Assembly (NCBI GenBank): GCA_902775985.1 | Contig: CACYOR010000012.1 | Span: 1-45,124, forward strand | Direction of reading: 5' to 3' | DNA: 45,124 nucleotides | From: Oscillospiraceae bacterium | GTDB lineage: Bacteria; Bacillota; Clostridia; Oscillospirales; Oscillospiraceae | Shown: piece by piece, positions 1 to 6,300 of the stretch | How the letters are laid out: every line of letters begins with the position of its first letter | Numbering within the stretch: position 1 is the first letter of the stretch | Notes under the pieces: generated by a model | The model's input: the letters and a program-made list of their open reading frames with translations, nothing else | The model's database searches: none | Told to the model about the DNA's origin: nothing | Made by a program: the position numbers and the translations under genes

Positions 1-98
1 ATCCCTCACATCTATGCAAAATGCGGGCCACCCGAATGGGTGACCCGCATTTTGGCACGCGATAAGGGATTCGAACCCCTGACCTTCTGGTCCGTAGC
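1..98 (-). repeat. Left att region of element A: terminator hairpin plus tRNA-Arg 3' fragment
   Basis: Bases 1-94 are repeated exactly at 15825-15918. The repeat holds a hairpin (17-52, arms AAAATGCGGG and CCCGCATTTT) followed by the 3' end of tRNA-Arg. Positions 53-98 are identical to the last 46 bases of the intact tRNA at 32095, including the encoded CCA. It lacks the acceptor 5' strand and the D arm, so it is not a functional tRNA. The window starts inside this repeat, so its left limit is unknown. Confidence 0.85.
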
Positions 99-205
99 TA
101 TGGCAAATCCTTTTTATAACTTTCCACGACTTACGAAAACCCCTGATTTCATGCGGCTTTCAGCGTGTGTCCTTTTCGCTTCTTCTCATAACCTCTGGCG
201 ATTTC

Positions 206-245
206 GTGCACGCTTGTGCACGAAATGTGCACGAAATGTGCACGG
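206..245 (+). repeat. Tandem GTGCACG repeats (left integrase arm-site candidates)
   Basis: Four copies of GTGCACG start at 206, 216, 227 and 238, with a period of 10 to 11 bases, about one helical turn. The two inner copies extend to GTGCACGAAAT. The same unit occurs twice at 15607-15628 near the other end of the element, in the same orientation. This fits arm-type binding sites of a tyrosine integrase. Confidence 0.65.
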
Positions 246-259
246 ATATTTCTCCTAAA

Positions 260-613
260 TCAGCGCGTCCAGGATATCACTGAGCCCTTTGTAACCTCTT
301 GGGTTCTGGGCTTCTCCCGCTCCATCTCGTGAGCGACACGCTGGAGCCTCCCAAATACATTCTGATACCAGCGACAGTTCTTATAGTCTCCGCAACAAAA
401 CGAGGCTTGTATAGCCTCCCTCGCCGCTTCAGAGCAAAAGGAACTGACGATCTGCTCACCTGGTATAATGCCACAGCACGCAAGCTCCTGTTCTTTGCTC
501 CAGCAGAATAGCGGACAATCGCACACTTGCGGAATTGGCGGAGTACGCTTCCTCTTGTGATGAGGGCCCAGTCTCTTTCTGTTTAATAACAACTCAAGGG
601 ATGCTTCACCCAC
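260..613 (-). CDS. Small cysteine-rich protein, function unknown
   Basis: This 117-aa protein starts at GTG 613, with GGGAGAG upstream. It has nine cysteines in the central part, arranged as CxC, FC, CC, FC, FCC and NC, which suggests metal binding. The N-terminus is basic, and no signal peptide or membrane segment is seen. It lies 19 bases downstream of the helix-turn-helix gene at 633-884 and is probably co-transcribed with it. Proteins with this kind of cysteine spacing occur in clostridial mobile elements, but I do not know a function. It is the last gene before the left att region. Confidence 0.6.
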   Translation of the reverse strand: MGEASLELLLNRKRLGPHHKRKRTPPIPQVCDCPLFCWSKEQELACCGIIPGEQIVSSFCSEAAREAIQASFCCGDYKNCRWYQNVFGRLQRVAHEMEREKPRTQEVTKGSVISWTR

Positions 614-632
614 TCCGTTTACTCTCCCATTC

Positions 633-884
633 TCACTTTACGGCAGCTTCAAACGCCTCTTGATAGGGGATCCCCAGCACGTCGCAGTATCTCATCAGCT
701 TTCCAACATTCCAGGCCTTCCCTGGTTTATTCATTTGATAGCGGGCGTTTTCTGGCGTGACGCCTAAGGCCGCGCCGATCTGCACCGAAGTTAGTCCCGT
801 GGCTTTCCGATAGGCGTGGAACACGGCGGCCAGATAATTGACCTCGACTCGCTTATGCTGCTTAATCCAACTTATTTTCGGCAT
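633..884 (-). CDS. Small helix-turn-helix (XRE-like) DNA-binding protein
   Basis: This 83-aa protein starts at ATG 884, chosen because GAGAGGAAAG lies just upstream; a longer reading to 944 has no comparable site. Residues of about 20 to 65 form an XRE-type helix-turn-helix, with TGLTSVQIGAALGVTPENAR as the core. The spacing resembles a monovalent DNA-binding protein without a dimerisation tail. It probably regulates the short accessory operon at the left end of element A, possibly including the toxin gene just upstream. The target is unknown. Confidence 0.7.
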   Translation of the reverse strand: MPKISWIKQHKRVEVNYLAAVFHAYRKATGLTSVQIGAALGVTPENARYQMNKPGKAWNVGKLMRYCDVLGIPYQEAFEAAVK

Positions 885-982
885 GGCTATCTTTCCTCTC
901 TTGCCACTTGTTTCTGACGTTTTCATTTTTCTCAAACGCAGCAAAAAAGCCGGCTTTCAAGGACGGCTTTTTCTCAGAGCTG

Positions 983-1414
983 TTACAGATACTGCTCAAA
1001 GTATTGGAGAGTTGAACATTGCAATAATATTCGATTTCTTGGAATATCAGGTCTACGTTTAGCCTGTTTATACTCGGCAATATAAGCAAGCATCCTGCGC
1101 CTTATTTCATATTCGCTGACTTTCTTAAGTGCTTTGAATTCCTCCGGTCTTATATGCGGCTGCCGGCCCAGATCTATGTATCGTGAAGGATTGGTAATAA
1201 TAACTGCCTTTGAAAAATCCACCCCACAATGATTCGTCTTGTCTGTCCATAAAACATGCTTATGATTTATGTTTGACCTCATTGGAATGCAAAAAATATT
1301 GGAACCTACTTGAAGGGTGATTTGTATGTGAGGCCGATCCCTCTTCTTTTCAATCTCTGTACAATTTGCATAGTCTGAAAAGAACTCATTCGATAAAAAC
1401 ACGAAATCAAGCAT
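983..1414 (-). CDS. Type III toxin-antitoxin endoribonuclease, TenpIN family
   Basis: This 143-aa protein starts at ATG 1414 behind GGGAGAG. It matches the TenpIN/ToxN-like toxin pattern as I recall it: an N-terminal FFSDYANCTEIEKKRDRPH segment, then IPMRSNINHKH, then CGVDFSKAVII, and a C-terminal LQYFEQYL. Toxins of this group are sequence-specific endoribonucleases held inactive by a repeated pseudoknot RNA encoded just upstream. Here two 52-base repeats and a hairpin terminator lie directly upstream on the same strand, which is the diagnostic layout. Such loci act in phage defence or element maintenance. Family placement rests on motif and context, not on a search. Confidence 0.78.
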   Translation of the reverse strand: MLDFVFLSNEFFSDYANCTEIEKKRDRPHIQITLQVGSNIFCIPMRSNINHKHVLWTDKTNHCGVDFSKAVIITNPSRYIDLGRQPHIRPEEFKALKKVSEYEIRRRMLAYIAEYKQAKRRPDIPRNRILLQCSTLQYFEQYL

Positions 1415-1438
1415 TCTGTATCTCTCCCGCTATGAATA

Positions 1439-1462
1439 ACGGCCCCGGTTAAGGGGCCGTCA
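1439..1462 (-). terminator. Intergenic terminator between antitoxin RNA and toxin gene
   Basis: A strong GC hairpin (ACGGCCCC / GGGGCCGT) separates the RNA repeats from the toxin gene. In type III toxin-antitoxin loci a leaky terminator here makes antitoxin RNA exceed toxin mRNA. On the minus strand it has no long T run, so partial read-through is plausible. Confidence 0.65.
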
Positions 1463-1463
1463 T

Positions 1464-1567
1464 CTCAGTGAGCTTTTTTTATTTTACCCAGCTCGTGGCT
1501 CTACGAGCTGATCTTCTCGGTGAGCATTCTTTTTGGCGTCGGCTCGCGCTCTACGAGCCTCACTCGA
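1464..1567 (-). ncRNA. Type III antitoxin RNA with two tandem pseudoknot-type repeats
   Basis: Two direct repeats of about 52 bases run from 1464 and 1516. Each contains GTGAGC, an A/T-rich stretch (on the RNA an A-rich one), and a hairpin built from GCTCG and CTCTACGAGC. A partial third unit may start near 1560. The repeats sit between a strong minus-strand promoter (1639-1667) and the toxin gene, with a terminator between. Repeat length and position fit a ToxI/TenpI-type RNA that the toxin itself cuts into inhibitory units. Confidence 0.75.
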
Positions 1568-1638
1568 CACAGCGGGTGGCGACAGAACGGAACAAAAGTT
1601 CAATTCAGGCAAACATGAAAACTCATATTTGCATTTAT

Positions 1639-1667
1639 ATTATATGCGAAAGGTTGCAAAAATGCAA
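1639..1667 (-). promoter_or_regulatory. Promoter of the type III antitoxin-toxin locus
   Basis: On the minus strand TTGCAT (1667-1662) and TATAAT (1644-1639) are separated by exactly 17 bases. The expected start near 1632 gives about 65 bases of leader before the RNA repeats. It overlaps the 3' end of the upstream small gene (1640-1858). Confidence 0.7.
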
Positions 1668-1858
1668 CAACCAGATGTTACGTATTTCTTAATTTTTACC
1701 ACATCCGGATCGGCAAGATATTCCTGATACAGCTGCTCACAAAAAGCGTCATCGTCTATCTCGTCTGCCGTTAATCCCTGGAGGTATGCCAGAACATAGC
1801 GGAGCTTAAAATCCGGGACATGATCCAGAAGCTGCGCACACATTTCCCGTTCACTCAT
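1640..1858 (-). CDS. Small hypothetical protein of mobile elements
   Basis: This 72-aa protein starts at ATG 1858, with GGGAGGTG six bases upstream; the GTG nine bases earlier is too close to that site. It is acidic and probably all-helical, with LRYVLAYLQGLTADEIDDD in the middle and a short hydrophobic cysteine-containing tail. It follows the ribbon-helix-helix gene (1880-2092) by 21 bases in the same direction, so the two probably form an operon. Similar short proteins with a YVLAYLQG motif occur in clostridial elements, but I know no function. Its 3' end overlaps the antitoxin promoter. Confidence 0.55.
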   Translation of the reverse strand: MSEREMCAQLLDHVPDFKLRYVLAYLQGLTADEIDDDAFCEQLYQEYLADPDVVKIKKYVTSGCCIFATFRI

Positions 1859-1879
1859 AGAAAACACCTCCCTTGCCTA

Positions 1880-2092
1880 TTATGCACCCTCTCGCTCCAT
1901 TGTTTCATCAATCGCCCGGTTGATAAAGGCATTGACCGATTCGCCCCGTCTCTCTGCATGAGCTCTTATTTCTTCCCGCTGCTCGGGTGTCATGCGAACC
2001 TTTGTCTCGACGAACTGTGCGATATACTTTTTATGTGCCCGCGCCTGAGCTTCTGTAAACCCTCTATAGGTGCTGGCTTTTTCTTCTGCCAT
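1880..2092 (-). CDS. Ribbon-helix-helix (Arc/CopG-like) DNA-binding protein
   Basis: This 70-aa protein starts at ATG 2092 behind GGAGGATA. Residues of about 28 to 66 read as a ribbon-helix-helix: a beta strand (FVETKVRM), then a helix with TPEQREEIRAHAERRG, then SVNAFINRAIDETM. Such proteins repress their own promoter or act as antitoxins. The next gene (72 aa) could be a partner, but it does not resemble a known toxin. The divergent region upstream carries direct repeats overlapping both promoters, which are natural operator candidates for this protein. Confidence 0.7.
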   Translation of the reverse strand: MAEEKASTYRGFTEAQARAHKKYIAQFVETKVRMTPEQREEIRAHAERRGESVNAFINRAIDETMEREGA

Positions 2093-2156
2093 CGCGTATC
2101 CTCCGATCTGGAGCGGGCGGCCTTATGGCTGCTTTTACTCCTCCTATTGTAGCTGT

Positions 2157-2185
2157 ATTATATCACAAATATGTATATGGGGCAA
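2157..2185 (-). promoter_or_regulatory. Promoter for the ribbon-helix-helix operon
   Basis: On the minus strand TTGCCC (2185-2180) and TATAAT (2162-2157) are 17 bases apart. The -35 overlaps a degenerate copy of the direct repeat described at 2202-2253. Confidence 0.6.
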
Positions 2186-2201
2186 TATACAAAATACATA
2201 A

Positions 2202-2253
2202 ATATATGGGCGTATCTTTGTGCATTTTCCCATCTTGATATATGGGCGTATCT
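2202..2253 (+). repeat. Direct repeat ATATATGGGCGTATCT x2, operator candidate
   Basis: The 16-base unit occurs exactly at 2202-2217 and 2238-2253, 36 bases apart. A weaker copy (GTATATGGGGCAATAT) lies at 2173-2188. The units overlap the divergent promoters on both strands, so they probably bind a regulator, perhaps the protein at 1880-2092. Confidence 0.55.
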
Positions 2254-2263
2254 ATGATATATT
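2235..2263 (+). promoter_or_regulatory. Rightward promoter for the small genes at 2389-3308
   Basis: TTGATA (2235-2240) and TATATT (2258-2263) are separated by 17 bases. The spacer contains the second copy of the direct repeat, so binding there would block this promoter. Confidence 0.6.
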
Positions 2264-2281
2264 ATAGTCACAGGGAACAAA

Positions 2282-2361
2282 GAGGCCCGACAGTCAGCCG
2301 GAAACGGCGGCAACGAGAGTTTTGAATCACCCGACCACGACACAGTCTCTGACGGGGCCTC
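2282..2361 (+). ncRNA. Structured leader upstream of the 92-aa gene
   Basis: An 80-base block is closed by GAGGCCC (2282-2288) and GGGCCTC (2355-2361). Inside, GTCAG pairs with CTGAC, and a small CCGGAAACGG hairpin is present. It starts about 15 bases after the likely transcription start and ends before the ribosome binding site. A regulatory leader RNA is inferred; no known class is recognised. Confidence 0.4.
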
Positions 2362-2388
2362 TCCTAAAAACAGGAAGGAGAATCAAGC

Positions 2389-2667
2389 ATGAGCACAAAC
2401 GAACTGAATGCAACCGCGAAAAACCTGATGGAAGTACGCGCCATGATTAAGGAACTGGAGGCAGAAGCGGAAGCTTTGACCGACAAGATCAAGGGAGTCA
2501 TGGTTGACCGGGGTGAAGAGGTTCTAAGCGGTGACGGGTGGACAGCGGCATGGAAAAACATCACAAGTAGCCGCTTTGACAGCAAGGCTTTTAAAGCCGA
2601 CCACGCCGATCTGTACGGGCAGTACACAAAGCCCACCACAACCTGCCGGTTTACGCTAACGGTATGA
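2389..2667 (+). CDS. Phage-associated small coiled-coil protein
   Basis: This 92-aa protein starts at ATG 2389 behind AGGAAGGAG. Residues 5-50 form a heptad-like acidic helix (LMEVRAMIKELEAEAEALTD). The C-terminal part (WKNITSSRFDSKAFKADHADLYGQYT... RFTLTV) is the pattern of small proteins found beside recombination or replication genes in clostridial phages and elements. Their function is not established. It opens a run of three short genes (2389, 2801, 3210), each preceded by a GC-rich structured segment. There is no close relative of known role that I can name. Confidence 0.6.
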   Translation: MSTNELNATAKNLMEVRAMIKELEAEAEALTDKIKGVMVDRGEEVLSGDGWTAAWKNITSSRFDSKAFKADHADLYGQYTKPTTTCRFTLTV

Positions 2668-2668
2668 A

Positions 2669-2745
2669 AAAGGCCCCTTGTGTCAACGCCGACCAAAGCC
2701 AGACACAAGAGACCAGGAACCGACCACAAGGGAGGTCGGGGCTAT
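2669..2745 (+). ncRNA. Structured intergenic segment upstream of the 98-aa gene
   Basis: GCCCC (2673-2677) pairs with GGGGC (2738-2742). TTGTGTC (2678-2684) pairs with GACACAA (2702-2708), and CGACC (2721-2725) pairs with GGTCG (2734-2738), so the last two options compete with part of the outer stem. It resembles the block at 2282-2361 in size and position. It could be a terminator-antiterminator or a processed leader. Confidence 0.35.
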
Positions 2746-2800
2746 TATAGCACGGCCTCCCGGATATGACAAGAATTAATACATAACGGAGGATTTGAAA

Positions 2801-3097
2801 TTGAATCTCAATAATACGAATTGCAGAACGACGCCGCATGCCAACCTGATCCCTGGGAGGGAAGACCGCCCGGAAGCAATAGCCGTCCGCGAAAGTGCTT
2901 CTGTTCTTGCTGACCTGGTCGGGTTTGCAACGTTTAACGACTGTGACAGTGCAACCATTATCTATGAAAAGGCGCACAAAGCGCGTCCTTCCATGACGTT
3001 TGAATTCCTGCTCGGAAGCGTATTTTTCGCCGGCAAGGTGCAGGGGAAAAGGGAAGCCCGGGCACAAGCTCGCGAATCACAGAAGAGTAGACCGTAA
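2801..3097 (+). CDS. Hypothetical small protein of element A
   Basis: This 98-aa protein probably starts at TTG 2801, because GGAGG at 2788-2792 then has a normal 8-base spacing; the TTG at 2795 would be only two bases away. The middle contains GFATFNDCDSATIIYEKAHK. The C-terminal third is a short hydrophobic stretch (FEFLLGSVFFAGKV) followed by a basic tail (QGKREARAQARESQKSR), which suggests membrane or nucleic-acid contact. I recognise no family. The uncommon start codon and the structured upstream segment point to translational control. Confidence 0.5.
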   Translation: MNLNNTNCRTTPHANLIPGREDRPEAIAVRESASVLADLVGFATFNDCDSATIIYEKAHKARPSMTFEFLLGSVFFAGKVQGKREARAQARESQKSRP

Positions 3098-3165
3098 CAT
3101 AAAACGGCCGCATATCCGTGTGCACCGGATACGCGGCCAGACCAAGACAACGGCGGCGGTCATGT
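3098..3165 (+). ncRNA. GC-rich hairpin upstream of a 32-codon gene
   Basis: GGCCGC..ATCCG pairs with CGGAT..GCGGCC around a short loop (about 3108-3141), followed by CCAGACCAAGACAACGGCGG. It is the third structured segment in this row of small genes. A terminator is unlikely because no T run follows. Confidence 0.35.
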
Positions 3166-3209
3166 TTAGTATAGCATGGCTGCTCAAATCTTACAAGGAG
3201 AAGCAAACG

Positions 3210-3308
3210 ATGAAGGACAAAACCAAACTCATTGAGGAAATCACGAAGCGGCTTCCCGACGCCACCTGGGAAACGCTGGAATTTGTGTTTTATTATCTAA
3301 TCAGCTAA
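3210..3308 (+). CDS. 32-aa small protein of mobile elements
   Basis: ATG 3210 follows AAGGAG at 3195-3200. The product is MKDKTKLIEEITKRLPDATW followed by ETLEFVFYYLIS. It looks like one or two amphipathic helices and is of a type seen repeatedly in clostridial phages and conjugative elements, next to regulatory genes. The gene ends directly before a strong terminator. Its good ribosome binding site and its place as the last gene of a small operon support it despite the length. No function is known to me. Confidence 0.55.
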   Translation: MKDKTKLIEEITKRLPDATWETLEFVFYYLIS

Positions 3309-3343
3309 GCAGCAGGCCGGGAGCCCCGGCCTGCTGCTTGTTT
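3309..3343 (+). terminator. Rho-independent terminator
   Basis: AGCAGGCCGGG and CCCGGCCTGCT form a perfect stem with a 3-base loop (GAG or AGC depending on register), followed by TGTTTT. It lies between the converging small-gene operon and the giant gene and may serve both directions. Confidence 0.75.
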
Positions 3344-3389
3344 TCCACGGTACGGCATCGTACTGCTATGTTTAGATCAGGCAAAAAGC

Positions 3390-6300
3390 TTATTTGTTCG
3401 CGGCCTTGTATTCGGCATAGCTCTTTTTCCATGTCGAACCAAGAGCTTTCCATACAGTCTCCGCCTGCTGTTCCGTCAAGGTGCCATTCCTGATAGCTGC
3501 GTCAATCGCTGCCGCGGCTTCGGTCTGCTTGATTTTTCCATTGCCGTCGGTATCGCCGCCATAGAGGATCTCCTCAAAGACTTTTGCGGAAACACCGGAG
3601 GGCCTAACCGCTTTATAGTAGCTCTTGAATGTGGAATCGGAATACCGCGTGTTGGAGTGCCGGTCTTGGTATACCTTCCACGCCGCCGTAGCCTTCGCAT
3701 CCTCCGCGCTGAGCCCGCCGTATTTCTGCCACATCTTGGCAGCCTCCGCCTCGCTGAGATTTCCCTCAAGCAGCTCTTTTGTGATGTCGTCGTACTTAAT
3801 CCCGGTCTCAACCTCAGCGGAATACTCCCGCATGGTCTTTGTCGCCGTCTCGGCGTCCTTCCCGGCATAACGCCGCAGCTGCTCTGCCGCTTTTGACTGC
3901 GTGATGGCTCCATCCTTATACTGCCGTTTGATGTACTCGGTCAGCGCCTGGTTCAAGCTCTTATCGTCCCCGACCTGTTCACGGATCTTCTTCGCCGTGC
4001 CAAAGTTCGCGGCGGTGTAGGCCCGGTACAGCCGGTGCGCCTGCTGGGCCGTGGTTCTCTCCACGCCCGCTTCCATACTCAGCGCCTCGCCGTTGACAAT
4101 ATCGGTCGCGTGGTAGATAAGGCCCCAGACGATCTTTTCACCATTGGCAAGCGGGACGCCGCGCAGGGTAGCAATGCTCTTGGCAAGCTTGTGCCCGCCC
4201 TTGTCCCAGACTTCTTTCGGCGTCGCGCCTTCTTTCAGTGCTTCATCAAGGAACTTGGTTGCCGCTGAAATCACGTCTGTGAGTGTAGACACGCCGCTGA
4301 CCTCAAGGCCGTAATAGGTTTTGCCGAAAGCATATTTCTCCACCAGGTCATAGATTTCGCCGCCCCAGAGCATGTTGCCGACCAGCGAATCAATGAACAT
4401 GTCGAGCGCTTCCATAGAGATACTCTCCGCTGTCAGATCTTCGTCATCGTCCCGGTAAGCTTTCATGTTGTGTAGAAGTCCGTCCGCCAGCACCTTGAAC
4501 ACCGTGATTGTGGCCGCCGCGACAATCTGTGATACCGCCGCCCGCCGCGCCGCCGCTCTGGCCTCCATCACGTCATTGATTGTCACGCCCTCACGCCCGG
4601 CGGCCAGGTCTTTTCGCATCTGGGTATACGTAGCCGCGGCGTCATACAGAATGTTGAAGTTCTGCAGACGCTGGGTCAGGAACATGGTCAGTTGCCGGAT
4701 AAGGGCATTGGGGTTTCGCAGAATGTCCGGGCGCTGCATGGTGGTGTAGTTGGGTTGTGTCTTCTCGATGACATCTCTGAAAATCTTGGCCACTTCCCGG
4801 TAATAGGCATCCGTGCCTTTCTTCAAGGCCTTGTTGTGATCGTCAACATAATACTGAGCTGCGTACCATAGCCGTCCGACGGTAGCGCTGTCAAACGCCT
4901 GAATCCAGCCGGTAACCCAGCGCATCTTCTTCCAAATCTGAGCCTTGCGGCTGTTGCTGTTGGCCAAATCGCCCAGCTCTGTCGTGCTGTACCCCTGTGT
5001 GCGGTACCACAGATGCGGCAAGTGTTTCCGGATCAGTTCCTGGTCTGCGCGGGAAATCAGCCGATTGCTCCGGCCGCCGTGCCAGAAAGCTTTATGCAAG
5101 GCCTCCCATCCGACGACCGAAGCGGCGGTGGGATAGGACGCCATCTGTCCGAACGCTACACGGGCACTCAGCGTCAAAGACGACTGTGCCATGTTGCCGC
5201 GCACGGTATCAAAGAATTCTCCCAGCAGCCCATCCTTGCTGCGGCGCGCCCCGTTCAGATCCGCCATTAAGTTTTCGATGTATTTGACGCCTGACGATTC
5301 AAATTTACTGCGAACTGTTTCCGGTAAACTCGACTCAAAACCGGGTGTGACCTTCCCCCAAATCTTCTGGAAGTCCCTAATTGCAGGCATTAGCCCACAA
5401 TACTGAGCAACACGGCGCAGATGTGCTTTGGCAACGTCGCTTGCGTCAAAGAGATACACCGGAGCGCCAGAATTTACCCGTTCTTTCACAAAGCCTGCAT
5501 TTTCCAGGCTCATATCCTGGGCGATGTTCTCAAAGGGGGTTTCGAGAAAGTCCCGATCAACTGCAATGGGATAATAGTGGTCTTTATTTGCCAGCTTAAT
5601 TCCATAGATTTCAAGCGTAGTCTCATTGATTTTGCTTTTACTGAAATCGTCAAAAAGCTCTCCCAGTGCGGAAATCCACTGGCGATCATAGTCGGTCAGC
5701 AGCTTTTCAATGTTCTTTTTCAGTTCTTCGCCGTAAGCAAGTCCTTTCGCTCGAACATCCTTCACCTTCTGCGCAGCTCGTTTTCTCTCGCCTTTCAGTG
5801 CCTCAATTTCTTCCGTGCTTGCACCAGAGGCGCGCGCTTCACGCAAAGCTTCCTCCGCATCTCGACGTGCTTTCTCGGCAACGCTCAGTTCTTTGGCTAT
5901 ACCGGCTACATGCGTGACGTTATCAAGACCTTTGTTATTCCTGCCGTGGTAATAGTCGCTTAAATCGGGGAGTGTGTAGCTGCCATCAACGACGTGCCAG
6001 GCGTGTTCCTTGTCCATCAAGGCATTATATACGCTCCACATCATTCCGCGCGTGATCGGGATTGCTTTCCCGTCCTTGTCCTTAAGACCGATATCCACCG
6101 TTTTTTTCGGGTTTATCGCGTCTTTATATCGCTTGTCCTTGAGTAGGTTCTCAAACAGGAGGCTGCCGTCCGCCTGGATCCTCATAGCCTTACTCTGCCC
6201 CTCATCAAGCATCTGGTAAACCTGATTCCACGCGCTGTTCTTGTGATAGCCGCCCAGTCGATTGAACATCCGCTCCGGACTGAGCTGGGCATTGAGCCAC

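Noticed and set aside
53-98. A functional tRNA at the left edge (also at 15877-15918)
   Set aside because: Only the 3' half is present; the acceptor 5' strand, D arm and a full anticodon stem are missing.
206-245. CRISPR-like array of GTGCACG repeats
   Set aside because: Units are only 7 to 11 bases, without spacers, and no cas gene is nearby. Integrase arm sites fit better.
40-258. Short plus-strand reading frame over the left att repeat
   Set aside because: It reads through a tRNA fragment and the arm-site repeats, and has no ribosome binding site.
983-1414. Assignment to classical ToxN
   Set aside because: The IPMRSNINHKH and CGVDFSKAVII motifs fit the TenpIN group better than the ToxN pattern I recall.
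1468-1692. Plus-strand frames over the antitoxin repeats
   Set aside because: They run antisense through the RNA repeats and the promoter, and lack a ribosome binding site.
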